Origin: Hyphomicrobiales bacterium
Lineage (GTDB): Bacteria > Pseudomonadota > Alphaproteobacteria > Rhizobiales > Rhizobiaceae
NCBI GenBank assembly: GCA_900469965.1
Contig: UBZP01000006.1
Span: forward strand, 62,001 to 126,000
Direction: 5' to 3'
DNA: 64,000 bases
Under the pieces are notes generated by a model. That model made no database searches, was not told where the DNA came from, and saw only the letters and a program-made list of their open reading frames with translations. Positions 37,471-46,462 of this stretch are shown piece after piece. Position numbers and translations under genes: made by a program. Each line of letters opens with the position of its first letter. Position 1 is the stretch's first letter.

Positions 37471-37587
37471 CTGCAACCTCTTGCTTGAATGGTATGCCTA
37501 CTAGTTGGATTGCAATGTATCCGTCCCCGGAGCTCTTCCGAGGGGCGGGGCCACTGCTCCACAGGTTCAATATGGGCCGGCCTTAGA

Positions 37588-37664
37588 TGGTGATCCCGCC
37601 GCGATTCGAACGCGGGACCCCCAGATTAGGAATCTGGTGCTCTATCCTGCTGAGCTACGGGACC
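37588..37664 (-). tRNA. tRNA-Arg(CCT)
   Basis: A 77-nt cloverleaf on the minus strand. The acceptor stem GGTCCCG pairs with CGGGATC (one G-U), CCA is encoded, the D-arm carries AGCTCAG, the anticodon loop TTCCTAA has CCT flanked by 5-bp stems (CCAGA/TCTGG), and the T-loop is GTTCGAATC. It lies downstream of the amidohydrolase gene and its 3' end faces the low-GC RusA-like gene. Confidence 0.95.
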
Positions 37665-37674
37665 ACTGCCAGAA

Positions 37675-37703
37675 CCCATACAAAAGCCCGAGCTTGAAGC
37701 CAA
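37675..37703 (-). promoter_or_regulatory. Candidate promoter of tRNA-Arg
   Basis: TTGGCT (37703-37698) and TATGGG (37680-37675) are separated by 17 nt and lie 11 nt before the tRNA 5' end, an acceptable -35/-10 pair for a short leader transcript. Confidence 0.45.
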
Positions 37704-37858
37704 GTGCTTTTCGGCACGCGGCGGGGCGCAATTTCGGGCGGGCCGCAAGCCGTCGTTGCGATGCCGTCCCCCTCCAAGCGAGCGCACGCCGGCAGCGCGA
37801 GGAGGCGACGACCGGTTCCCTGCCGCCTGGCTCGCCCCGCGCAGCCCGGCTCTCCGCA

Positions 37859-39019
37859 TCAGGCCGGGAGCCTCGTCTCCACCAGCTTCACCCAGTAGCT
37901 GACACCGTGGGGGATGGCGTCGTCGTTGAAGTCGTAGGCCGGGTGGTGGAGGCCCGCGGTGTCGCCGTTGCCCATGAAGACGAAGGCGCCGGGGCGGGCT
38001 TCGAGCATGTAGGCGAAGTCCTCGCCGCCCATCATCGGGTCGATCCCCGCATCGACCTTGCCGCGGCCGGCGATCTCCTCCGCGACGGCGACCGCATGGC
38101 CGGTCTCGGCCGCATGGTTGACGACGACGGGGTAGTTGCGCTGGTAGCGCACGGTGATCTCGGCGCCGTGGGCGGCGGCGAGGCCGGCGCAGAGCTGGCG
38201 GATGCGGGCCTCGGCCTCGTCGCGCACGGCCGTGCTCAGCGTCCGCACGGTTCCCGACAGCGTCGCCGTCTCGGGAATGACGTTATAGGCGAAGCCGGCG
38301 TTGAACTTCGTCACCGAGACGACGAGCGAGGCGATCGGGTCGGTGTTGCGCGAGGCGATCGTCTGCAGGGCGCCGACGATCTGCGAGCCGAGCACGATCG
38401 TGTCCGTCGTGCGGTGCGGCTGGGCGGCGTGGCCGCCGCGGCCCTTGATGTGGATGTCGAACTCGTCGGTCGCCGCCATGATCGCGCCGGTGCGGGTGCC
38501 GAACTGGCCGACCGGCATGCCCGGCATGTTGTGCATGCCGTAGACCTCGGTGATGGCGAAGCGGTCCATCATCCCGTCCTTCACCATCTCCCGGCCGCCG
38601 CCGCCGCCTTCCTCGGCGGGCTGGAAGATGACGGCGACCTGGCCTGCGAAGTTGCGCGTCTCGGCCAGGTACTTCGCAGCCCCCAGCAGCATGGCGGTGT
38701 GGCCGTCGTGGCCGCAGGCGTGCATCTTGCCGGGGACGGTCGAGGCCCAGGGCTTGCCGCTCTCCTCGTTGATCGGCAGCGCGTCCATGTCGGCCCGCAG
38801 TCCGATGGTGCGGCCGGGCGCGTTGCCCCTGATCACGCCGACGACGCCGGTGCGGCCGATGCCGGTCACGATTTCGTCAACGCCGAATTCCTTCAGCCGT
38901 TCGGCGACGAAGGCTGCGGTCTTCTCCACGGCGAACATCGTCTCGGGATGCTGGTGGATCTGACGGCGCCAGCCGGCGATCTCGTCCTGGAGTTCTGCAG
39001 CGCGGTTCAAAACGGGCAT
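37859..39019 (-). CDS. M20-family amidohydrolase (hippurate hydrolase-like)
   Basis: A 386-aa M20D metallopeptidase-family enzyme that cleaves N-acyl amino acids. The dizinc-site motifs are present: CGHDGHT near residue 103, QPAEEGGGGG with the catalytic Glu, and the late GGEDF motif. A dimerisation (lid) domain with GRGGHAAQPH lies in the middle. No signal peptide. The exact acyl substrate (hippurate, N-acetyl or IAA conjugates) cannot be told. It is divergent from the D,D-carboxypeptidase gene. Confidence 0.88.
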   Translation of the reverse strand: MPVLNRAAELQDEIAGWRRQIHQHPETMFAVEKTAAFVAERLKEFGVDEIVTGIGRTGVVGVIRGNAPGRTIGLRADMDALPINEESGKPWASTVPGKMHACGHDGHTAMLLGAAKYLAETRNFAGQVAVIFQPAEEGGGGGREMVKDGMMDRFAITEVYGMHNMPGMPVGQFGTRTGAIMAATDEFDIHIKGRGGHAAQPHRTTDTIVLGSQIVGALQTIASRNTDPIASLVVSVTKFNAGFAYNVIPETATLSGTVRTLSTAVRDEAEARIRQLCAGLAAAHGAEITVRYQRNYPVVVNHAAETGHAVAVAEEIAGRGKVDAGIDPMMGGEDFAYMLEARPGAFVFMGNGDTAGLHHPAYDFNDDAIPHGVSYWVKLVETRLPA

Positions 39020-39165
39020 GCGACGTTCCTGTTCCTGTCTGGGCGAGGGGCGGGCGAAAAATCGACGCCGATTCGCCGTGGGGCTTTGCCATCAGCATGC
39101 CATATAGGCTAAATAGGCGGAGCAAACGAGACAACTCCCGAATTTCCGAGGACAGGCCCTTGCAG

Positions 39166-40275
39166 ATGACTGGACGGTTCATGCGCCGCGCGACGGCCCG
39201 CATTGGAGCAGCGACCGTACTCGCCGCCACCTTTCTGGCAAATGCGGCGCTCGCCGACAGCGGACCGCGCATGCTCGTCGACGTCAACACGCTGAAGGTG
39301 ATCGAGCACCGGGATGCCTTCCGCAAGTGGTATCCCGCCTCGCTGACCAAGCTGATGACGGCCTACACGGTGTTCCGTGCGATCAAGGCCGGCGAGGTGA
39401 CGCTCGAGACGCCGGTGGTGATGACCAAGAACGCCGCCGCCGAGCCGCCGAGCAAGATGTATTTCAAGCCGGGCCAGGCGATGACGCTCGACAGCGCGCT
39501 GAAGATCATGCTGGTCAAGTCGGCGAACGACGTGGCGGTCGCCGTCGGCGAGACCGTCGGCGGCTCCGAGCAGGCCTTCGTCGCGCGGATGAACGCGGAA
39601 GCCGCCCGCATCGGCATGAGCTCGTCGCACTTCATCAATCCGCACGGGCTGCCCGGCAAGGGGCAGTACACGACGGCGCGCGACCTCGCCGTGCTGGCGG
39701 TGATGCTCAAGCGCGAGTTTCCGCAATACGCCTCCTATTTCGCCCTGGAAGGGTTCACCACCGGCAAGAAGCAGTATTCGAACTACAACATGCTGATCGG
39801 CCGCTTCGACGGCGCCGACGGCATGAAGACAGGCTTCATCTGCGCCTCCGGCTTCAACCAGGTCTCCTCGGCCACCCGCGGCGGCCGCAGCGTCGTCTCG
39901 GTCGTCCTCGGCGAGGAGAGCCTCGGCGCGCGTGCGGACCAGTCCGCGCAGATGCTGCAGAAGGGCCTGACGGAACGCGGCGGCGGGCCGACCCTCGGCA
40001 GTCTCGCGCCCTATGGCGACACGACCACCGTTGCGGACATCTCCAAGGAGATCTGCAGCCAGCATGCCGCCAAGGTGCGCAGCGAGGGCCGCGATGAGGC
40101 GGGCCGCCAGAAGCTGCTCTCCCCCTATATTCACGAGATGAACCGGCCGCCGCGCTATGTCTTCGCCGGCCTGATCGCGGGCGGGGCGGCCAAGGCCGGC
40201 GCCACGGAGACGGCGACGGTGGACATCGGCGACGGCGGCAACATCCCGATCCCGGTCCCGCGCCCGACCTTCTAA
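39166..40275 (+). CDS. D-alanyl-D-alanine carboxypeptidase (PBP5/6 type)
   Basis: A roughly 369-aa peptidase S11 protein that trims the terminal D-Ala of peptidoglycan stem peptides in the periplasm. A signal peptide (about residues 1-30, ending ANAALA) precedes the catalytic domain with SxxK as Ser59-Leu-Thr-Lys62, SAN (SANDVA) and KTG (MKTGF). The C-terminal region is shorter than in E. coli PBP5. The start may be 39166 or 39181. A cobW-type gene follows 15 nt later, so they probably form an operon. Confidence 0.9.
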   Translation: MTGRFMRRATARIGAATVLAATFLANAALADSGPRMLVDVNTLKVIEHRDAFRKWYPASLTKLMTAYTVFRAIKAGEVTLETPVVMTKNAAAEPPSKMYFKPGQAMTLDSALKIMLVKSANDVAVAVGETVGGSEQAFVARMNAEAARIGMSSSHFINPHGLPGKGQYTTARDLAVLAVMLKREFPQYASYFALEGFTTGKKQYSNYNMLIGRFDGADGMKTGFICASGFNQVSSATRGGRSVVSVVLGEESLGARADQSAQMLQKGLTERGGGPTLGSLAPYGDTTTVADISKEICSQHAAKVRSEGRDEAGRQKLLSPYIHEMNRPPRYVFAGLIAGGAAKAGATETATVDIGDGGNIPIPVPRPTF

Positions 40276-40290
40276 CAGCAGGAACAAGCC

Positions 40291-41532
40291 ATGTCCGCAG
40301 CCGATCGTACCGTGCCGGTCTCGATCCTGACCGGCTTTCTCGGCGCGGGAAAGACGACGCTGCTGAACCGGCTTTTGAAGCATCCCGAGCTGACGGACAC
40401 CGCCGTCATCATTAACGAGTTCGGCGAGGTGGGGATCGATCACCTGCTGGTCGAGCAATCGGGCGACGGGGTCATCGAGCTTGCCGACGGCTGCCTCTGC
40501 TGCACCGTCCGCGGCGAGCTGGTGGATACGCTCGCCGACCTGATGGACCGCATGCAGACCGGGAAGATCAGGCCGCTGCAGCGCGTGGTGATCGAGACGA
40601 CCGGTCTCGCCGATCCCGCGCCGGTGATCCAGGCGGTGATCGGCAACCCGGTGCTTGCGCATTCCTTCCGGCTCGACGGCGTCATCACGCTCGTCGATGC
40701 GGTCAACGGGCTCGCAACGCTCGCGGCCCATCCCGAATCCGTCAAGCAGGTCGCCGTCGCCGACCGTCTCGTGCTGACCAAGACGGCGATGACGGATGGC
40801 GTGGCGCTGTCGGCGCTGACGCAGGCGATGTCCGATCTCAATCCGCGCGCCGCCGTGATCGATGCGGACGACCAGGACCGGACCGGGCCGTCCCTGCTCG
40901 CCTGCGGGCTCTATGATCCGAAAACGAAGATCGCCGATGTCGGCCGCTGGCTGAACGACGAGGCGCGGCACGATCCGCATGGTCATCACCATCACGATCA
41001 TGGCCACGGCCATCACGGCGACCATCACGATGAGCACCATGGCCACGATCACGATCACGATCACGAGCACGAGCACGATCACGGGCACGGGCATGAGGGC
41101 CACGGCGGCGAGGGCCGTTTCCACCAGCACGCCCATGACGTCAACCGCCACAGCGCCTCGATCCGGTCCTATTCCATCGTCCACGACGCGCCGATCGATC
41201 CGATGGCGCTCGACATGTTCGTCGACCTGCTGCGTTCAGCCCATGGCGACAAGCTGTTGCGGATGAAGGCGATCGTGGCGCTGTCGGACAATCCCGACCG
41301 CCCGGTCATCCTGCACGGCGTGCAGGCCGTCTTCCATCCGCCGGAGCGGCTTGCGGCCTGGCCGGATCCCGACGACCGGCGCACGCGCATGGTGCTGATC
41401 ACGGACGGGTTGCCGGAGGCCTTCGTGCGCGACCTGTTCGATGCCTTCGTCGGCAAGCCGCGGATCGACCGCCCCGACCGCGCAGCACTCGAGGACAACC
41501 CGCTGGCGGTTCCCGGGCTCAGGATGCGCTGA
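40291..41532 (+). CDS. CobW/COG0523-family GTPase metallochaperone with His-rich loop
   Basis: A 413-aa COG0523 protein. Walker A is GFLGAGKTT (15-23), the metal-binding CxCC motif is Cys68, Cys70, Cys71, and a CobW C-terminal domain ends the chain. Residues about 229-283 form an insert rich in His, Asp, Glu and Gly, suited to metal buffering. The family delivers zinc or cobalt to client enzymes using GTP. The partner 15 nt upstream is a D,D-carboxypeptidase. Zinc or cobalt identity is not decided by sequence; no cob genes are adjacent here. Confidence 0.88.
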   Translation: MSAADRTVPVSILTGFLGAGKTTLLNRLLKHPELTDTAVIINEFGEVGIDHLLVEQSGDGVIELADGCLCCTVRGELVDTLADLMDRMQTGKIRPLQRVVIETTGLADPAPVIQAVIGNPVLAHSFRLDGVITLVDAVNGLATLAAHPESVKQVAVADRLVLTKTAMTDGVALSALTQAMSDLNPRAAVIDADDQDRTGPSLLACGLYDPKTKIADVGRWLNDEARHDPHGHHHHDHGHGHHGDHHDEHHGHDHDHDHEHEHDHGHGHEGHGGEGRFHQHAHDVNRHSASIRSYSIVHDAPIDPMALDMFVDLLRSAHGDKLLRMKAIVALSDNPDRPVILHGVQAVFHPPERLAAWPDPDDRRTRMVLITDGLPEAFVRDLFDAFVGKPRIDRPDRAALEDNPLAVPGLRMR

Positions 41533-41564
41533 GGCGCCCCTTCGGGCTTTGGAAGAAGCGGAAA

Positions 41565-42605
41565 CTACGCCTTCCAGATCACCGCGACATAGGTGCCTGT
41601 GGTCTTGCCGTCGCGCTCGTCGACGACGGTGGCGCCGAGGTTCATCGCCATGGCGTTGATCAGCCGCGTGCCGAGGCCGGTGCCCTTGGGGCCCTGCGCG
41701 CGGTCATGGCCGACGCCATCGTCCTCGACGGAGAGCATCAGCTCGTCCTGGCCGTTTGCCTGCAGCCGGATCCGGACCTCGCCGCGGCCGTCGGGATAGG
41801 CGTATTTCGCGGCATTGGTCAGAAGCTCGATCAGGATGACGCCGAGCGACACCGCCTTGTCGGCGGAGGTCGGCGCGCTGGCCAGGTCGCAGCGGACGAT
41901 GACGCCGGACGAAAAGCCGCCGGAACTCTGGAACTCGGCGATGATGGCGCTCAGATAGTCGTTGAGGTCGATCGCGTCGACCTTGTCGGAGGTATAGAGG
42001 CTCCGGTGGACGCCGGCGATCGCCGAGATGCGGCTCTGGGTCTCGGCCAGCGCCGTCTTCGTCTCCTCGCTGCTCGAAATCTGCATCTGCATGCGGATCA
42101 TGGCGGAGACGAGCGAGAGGCTGTTGGCGATGCGGTGGTTCATTTCCGACAGCAGCAGTTCGGCGCGCTCCTTGGCGATGACGAGCTGGCGGTCGGTCTC
42201 CTCCTTCTGCTGGCGCAGGCGCGCGTTCTCCAGCGCCTGTTCGAGCGCGCTGACGAGGAGGGGGAAGAAGTCGTCGGTGGCCGACTTCATCACATAGTCC
42301 GCAGCGCCGCCCTTCAGCGCGCTGATCGCCACCTCCGCATCGCTGGAGCCGGTCACGTAGAGGATCGGTGCCTTTCGCGGCATGTCCGCCACGGCCTCCA
42401 GGAAGGTCAGTCCCGTCTGGTTCTCGAAATGATGGTCGAGGACGACGGCTGCGAACTCCTGGGTGCCGAACAGCTCCAGCCCGACCGGGATCGACGGCGC
42501 ATGCACGACCTCGAAGTCGTTGCGCGCCAGCACCTTGCCTGCCAGGCGCGCCAGCACGGGATCGTCATCGATATAGAGGACGCGGATCTTCGGGTCGGGC
42601 GTCAT
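41565..42605 (-). CDS. Receiver-histidine kinase hybrid (HisKA_2 type)
   Basis: A 346-aa soluble signalling protein. Residues 7-125 form a receiver domain (IDDDP acid pocket, phospho-Asp in VVLDHHF, Lys in YVMKSA). A coiled coil leads to a HisKA_2 domain with the motif SEMNHRIANSL (phospho-His) and a HATPase region ending in GTGLGTRLI. There is no transmembrane segment. Its start overlaps the stop of the response regulator upstream by 4 nt. It is the last gene of a three-gene relay. Confidence 0.85.
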   Translation of the reverse strand: MTPDPKIRVLYIDDDPVLARLAGKVLARNDFEVVHAPSIPVGLELFGTQEFAAVVLDHHFENQTGLTFLEAVADMPRKAPILYVTGSSDAEVAISALKGGAADYVMKSATDDFFPLLVSALEQALENARLRQQKEETDRQLVIAKERAELLLSEMNHRIANSLSLVSAMIRMQMQISSSEETKTALAETQSRISAIAGVHRSLYTSDKVDAIDLNDYLSAIIAEFQSSGGFSSGVIVRCDLASAPTSADKAVSLGVILIELLTNAAKYAYPDGRGEVRIRLQANGQDELMLSVEDDGVGHDRAQGPKGTGLGTRLINAMAMNLGATVVDERDGKTTGTYVAVIWKA

Positions 42606-43039
42606 GGAACCTGTATCACCGAGAAGAAGAGCCCAAGGTTGCGGATGGCGGTGGCAAAGCCCTCATAGTCCACGGGCTTGGTGATGTAGACATTGGCGCC
42701 GAGGTCGTAGCATTTCTGGATCTCGCGCTCGTCGTCGGTGGTGGTCAGCACCACGACCGGGATGCTGCGCGAGTGCTCGTTGCTCTTGATCTGCTGGAGA
42801 ATGTCGATGCCGGACATGTCGGGCAGGTTCAGGTCGAGCAGCACGAGCAGGTAGCGGTCTTGGTTGACCAGGCCGTCCCGGTTCTCGCCCAGAACGTAGT
42901 CGAGCGCCTTGCTGCCGAGCGTGAAGGGGACGATCTCGTTGTGGACGCCGGCCCGCCGGACGTTCTTCTCGATGAGGCGCGCATGGCCTTCATCGTCCTC
43001 GATCATGACGATGGTGACTTCCCGTCCGCTGGCCTTCAT
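42602..43039 (-). CDS. Single-domain response regulator (Rcp1-like)
   Basis: A 145-aa stand-alone receiver without an output domain. Landmarks: IEDDEGHARL (acid pocket), phospho-Asp in LLDLNLPDMSG, TTTDDE loop and Lys in ITKPVD. The LVNQDRYLLVLLDL spacing and loop insert resemble cyanobacterial Rcp1-type regulators. It overlaps the genes on both sides by 4 nt (ATGA), consistent with a phosphotransfer intermediate between the two kinases. Confidence 0.87.
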   Translation of the reverse strand: MKASGREVTIVMIEDDEGHARLIEKNVRRAGVHNEIVPFTLGSKALDYVLGENRDGLVNQDRYLLVLLDLNLPDMSGIDILQQIKSNEHSRSIPVVVLTTTDDEREIQKCYDLGANVYITKPVDYEGFATAIRNLGLFFSVIQVP

Positions 43040-44532
43040 GGGTCCATACTCCTGAACACTTTGGTGAGATCCGTCGGCAGGGACAGGATGAACGTGCTGC
43101 CTTTGCCCAGTTCGGATTCGACAGTAACGTCGCCGCCCAAATTCCGTATTAACGACCGCACATGGGCAAGGCCAATGCCTTCGCCCTGCTGGTCCTGTTC
43201 GCCGGCACGGCGAAAGAGCTCGAAAATGCGCTCGAGATCCTGCTGGCCGATGCCGCGGCCGTTGTCGCGGACGTCGATCCTGATCCGGCGCGGTCCGTCG
43301 GGGCGGATGTCGACGTTCAGCTTCAGCGGCCTGCCCGGCATCCGGTACTTCACCGCATTGTCGAAGAGGTTACCGAAAATCTGTTCCAGCGAAAACCGGT
43401 CTGAGACGATGCCGGTGATGTAGCCGGCGGCGATGCTGGCCTCGCCGCCCTGCTCGGCCAGCTGGTGCTGGACCGTGGCGGCGCTGGCCTCGAGCAGCGC
43501 CTTGAGGTCGATCCGCTCCGGCTGCAGCTTGCGGCGGCCGTCGCGGGAAATCTTCAGTATCGCGTTGATCAGCGCATCCATCTTCTTCGTCGAGGAGCGG
43601 ATGAAGCTCATGGCCTCGGGCAGGTCTTCGGTAACCGCAAGGCGCGCCTCGCGGATCTCGTCCTCGCTCGGCGTGCGCTCGTCCGCCATCACATAGGCCG
43701 AGACCGCCTTGATGGCGGTGTCGAGTTCGCTGAGGAAACCCATGATGTTGACCAGCGGCGCCCGCAGGTCGTGGGTGACGATGTAGGCGAAGCGCTGGAT
43801 CTCCTGGTTGGCGCGGATCAGGTCCTGGGTGCGCTCGTTGACCCGCTCCTCCAGCCCGAAATTCAGCGCCATGACCTCCTCGCGGGCGCGGGAGAGATCG
43901 CGGACATGCTGGAAGATCACCAGGATGGCGCCGCCGACGACGACCAGGATCGCGACGGCGCCGCCGATCGTCACCCATTGCAGGGTATCGGCGGCCGACA
44001 GCTGTTTCGCGACAAGCTCGCGCAGATTGTCGTCGGTCTTCTCGAGGTATCCGCTGAGGATCTCGCGGATGCGATCCATCAGCCGCAGGCCGGCATCGGT
44101 CGAAAGCAGCGCGAAGGCCTCGTCGTAGCGGCCCTGCCTGGTCAGGCCGACGCTGTTTTCCAGTTCCGCCATCTTGCCGTCGATGGCAATCTTGAGTTCG
44201 GCCAGCCCGGCGGCATAGTCCGGGCGTGGTCCGAGATTGTCCTGAAGCGCCTTCCAGCGGGCCGGCAGATCCGCGGTCGCCTTGTTGTAGGGGTCGAGAT
44301 AGGACGCCTCCCTGGCGAGCAGGTAGCCGCGCTGGCCGGTTTCGGCATCCTGCAGCGTCGTCAAAAGGCCGACGATGGAGCTTCTGACGCGGCGAAGGGA
44401 GGCGGTCTCGTCCGAATAGGCGCGGTTCGCCTGGACGAGCCAGAGCGAGTAGCCGACGATGCCGATCAGCAGGAGGGTGCCCAGCCCAAGCATCAATAGG
44501 CTCGAGCGCAGGAAGGCCGCAGTTGAGGTCAT
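43036..44532 (-). CDS. CHASE3 sensor histidine kinase
   Basis: A 498-aa membrane kinase. Two transmembrane helices (about 10-32 and 178-200) flank a periplasmic CHASE3 domain with the DAETGQRGYLL motif. A coiled-coil linker leads to HisKA (IVTHDLRAPLVNI) and HATPase_c (NLFDNAVKYR, DNGRGIG, GEGIGLAHVR). It resembles bacteriophytochrome-type kinases in the output half. The ATG at 44532 follows GGAAAG; a GTG at 44550 adds six residues. Stop overlaps the next gene's start. Confidence 0.88.
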   Translation of the reverse strand: MTSTAAFLRSSLLMLGLGTLLLIGIVGYSLWLVQANRAYSDETASLRRVRSSIVGLLTTLQDAETGQRGYLLAREASYLDPYNKATADLPARWKALQDNLGPRPDYAAGLAELKIAIDGKMAELENSVGLTRQGRYDEAFALLSTDAGLRLMDRIREILSGYLEKTDDNLRELVAKQLSAADTLQWVTIGGAVAILVVVGGAILVIFQHVRDLSRAREEVMALNFGLEERVNERTQDLIRANQEIQRFAYIVTHDLRAPLVNIMGFLSELDTAIKAVSAYVMADERTPSEDEIREARLAVTEDLPEAMSFIRSSTKKMDALINAILKISRDGRRKLQPERIDLKALLEASAATVQHQLAEQGGEASIAAGYITGIVSDRFSLEQIFGNLFDNAVKYRMPGRPLKLNVDIRPDGPRRIRIDVRDNGRGIGQQDLERIFELFRRAGEQDQQGEGIGLAHVRSLIRNLGGDVTVESELGKGSTFILSLPTDLTKVFRSMDP

Positions 44533-44636
44533 GCTCTTTCCGGGGTGCACGTGTCGCCCGGATTAGTACACACCTGCGGCCGCTTGCGATAGTGCCGGCG
44601 GCCGAAGACTTTCGAGCAGGGCGCGATCGCCGGGGC

Positions 44637-44873
44637 TCAGCCCTTGCGGATCAGGAAGCGGTGGCCGTCGCCGAGGCTTTCGCTGCGTTCCAGCGTGTGG
44701 CCGTTCTCGCTGCAGAAATGCGGAATGTCGATCACGGCGAGCGGATCGGTCGTCTCGATCAGGAGGAAGGCCCCGGAGGGCAGCTGTGCCAGGCGCTTGC
44801 GCGTCCGCAGCACCGGCAGCGGGCATTTCAGCCCCCGCAGGTCGTAGACCGCGCCCGGGTCGGCCGCCGTCAT
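44637..44873 (-). CDS. tusA: Sulfurtransferase TusA family protein
   Basis: A 78-aa TusA-like protein. The signature Cys-Pro motif is LKCPLPVL with catalytic Cys17. These proteins carry persulfide sulfur for thiouridine, molybdopterin or other pathways. The start (44873) overlaps the stop of the L,D-transpeptidase (ATGA), and the protein is too short to need a partner fold. A second Cys near residue 54 is not part of the motif. Family certain; pathway not. Confidence 0.9.
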   Translation of the reverse strand: MTAADPGAVYDLRGLKCPLPVLRTRKRLAQLPSGAFLLIETTDPLAVIDIPHFCSENGHTLERSESLGDGHRFLIRKG

Positions 44874-46462
44874 TGCTTCTTCCAGAATTTCCAGAACGGC
44901 TGCTTCTGGGATGCGCTCGCATCGGCGGTGGCGGCCGGGGCGGGCGCTGCCTGGGGAGCTGTCTGAGGACCTGTCTGGGACGCTGCCTGGGAAGCTCCCT
45001 GGGAAGCCGCCTCGCCGGCGGGCTGGGCGGAAGGTGCCGCCGCTTCCGCGGCTGCCGGCTCCGCCGACCCGTCGGCGCTGGGTGTTGCGATCGAAGCGGT
45101 GTTGCCGCCGTCGGGGGCGCCTGCGGCCGGTTGCGGTTGTGCCGCCGGGGCGGCAGACGCGGTCGTCGGAGCGGCGCCGGCCGCACCGGCTGCGGCCGTG
45201 CCCTTGCTGGACCAGAGCTTCCAGAACGGCTTCTTCGCCGCCTGCTGCTCCTCCTGGGCCGATGCGACGCCCGGGTTGGCGGCGGGGACCGCGACGCCGG
45301 TACCGGCGGTCGCCTGCTGTTCGGCCTTCTGCGCCGCAACGTCGTCGGCGAGCTTCTTCAATTCCGCGGCCTTGCGGTCTTCCTCTTCCTGCCTGGCCTT
45401 TTCGGCCATCTCGACCTTGCGCCGCTCGGCCTCTTCCGCCCGCTTCTTCTCCGCCTCGATCTCGCGCAGCGACATCAGCTTGCCGGCGTCGATCGAGTTT
45501 CCGGTCGGCGCATAGGCGAGTTCGCGGCCCTTGCGCTTGTCGGCGACGATCGCCTTGCGCTGGGCCTCGGAGGGCTCCAGCCAGACGGTGCCCTCGTATT
45601 TCTTCATCGCCTTGGCGTATGCGGCGGCATAGGTCTTGTCGTAGGCGTTCATCGCCACCTGCAACTGCGACGGCGTCGAGATCGCCGGGCACTGGGCGGC
45701 GACGCCCGCAAACGCCTTTCCGTCCGCCGTCTGCTGGTTGAAGACGTATTTCTGGTCGCAGACGCCCACTTCCGGCGGACGCTTGGTGACCTGGAACTGG
45801 TCGTAGCCGACCTTCAGCATCTTCCAGAATTCGATGTTCGGGTTGTCGCGATGGCGGGCCATGTTCTCCGCCGTCATGCGGAACGGATAGGCCTGGAGCT
45901 GGATCGTCTTCTGTCCGCCCTTGAAGGCATCGCGGGCAAAGGCGAAGATCTCGACCATCTGCTCGTCGGTCATCGAGTAGCAGCCCGACGACGAGCAGGC
46001 GCCGTGGATCATCAGGTTGCTGCCCGAGCGGGCGTTGGCCCGGTCATAGGAATTGGGAAAGCCCGTGTTGATCGCCAGGTAGTACTGGGAGTTCGGGTTC
46101 ATGTGCTGGGGGCCGAGCGGATAGAAGCCCTCCGGCGCCTGGCGGTCGCCTTCCTTCACCTTCGGGCCGAGCTTTCCCGACCATGCGCAGATCTGGTAGC
46201 TCTTTATCATCTGGAAACGGTTCGACCGGTCGGCCTTCCAGATTTCCAGGATGCCCTCTTCCTTGAAGATGCGCAGGGTGACCGGCGAATTGCGGTCGAT
46301 GTTCAGCGAGGCCATCTTGGAGACGACCTGGCCGGAAAGCTGGTACTGCGTCTTGTTGGAGACCTTCTTGACGTCGACGCCGACAGTGTCGAGCGTCTCA
46401 TTCGTGCAGCCGGCGGCGGCCACGGCAAGCAACGAAACAGCGGCGAGTACCTTAAGGCGCAT
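44870..46462 (-). CDS. L,D-transpeptidase lipoprotein with W-rich C-terminal motifs
   Basis: A 530-aa YkuD-family protein. The lipobox AAGC puts the lipid anchor on Cys19. The YkuD domain (about 60-170) has HGACSSSGC with His153 and catalytic Cys161, so it likely cross-links peptidoglycan or attaches proteins to it. The rest is a coiled-coil K/E-rich stretch (about 315-370) and a low-complexity A/P/Q/S linker bearing PFWKLW near residue 414 and PFWKFWKK at the end. It overlaps tusA downstream by 4 nt. Confidence 0.87.
   Translation of the reverse strand: MRLKVLAAVSLLAVAAAGCTNETLDTVGVDVKKVSNKTQYQLSGQVVSKMASLNIDRNSPVTLRIFKEEGILEIWKADRSNRFQMIKSYQICAWSGKLGPKVKEGDRQAPEGFYPLGPQHMNPNSQYYLAINTGFPNSYDRANARSGSNLMIHGACSSSGCYSMTDEQMVEIFAFARDAFKGGQKTIQLQAYPFRMTAENMARHRDNPNIEFWKMLKVGYDQFQVTKRPPEVGVCDQKYVFNQQTADGKAFAGVAAQCPAISTPSQLQVAMNAYDKTYAAAYAKAMKKYEGTVWLEPSEAQRKAIVADKRKGRELAYAPTGNSIDAGKLMSLREIEAEKKRAEEAERRKVEMAEKARQEEEDRKAAELKKLADDVAAQKAEQQATAGTGVAVPAANPGVASAQEEQQAAKKPFWKLWSSKGTAAAGAAGAAPTTASAAPAAQPQPAAGAPDGGNTASIATPSADGSAEPAAAEAAAPSAQPAGEAASQGASQAASQTGPQTAPQAAPAPAATADASASQKQPFWKFWKKQ

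Noticed and set aside
39020-39165. Possible Zur box upstream of the carboxypeptidase/cobW operon
   Set aside because: No AT-rich palindrome of the Zur type is visible; only a direct repeat of ATAGGC.
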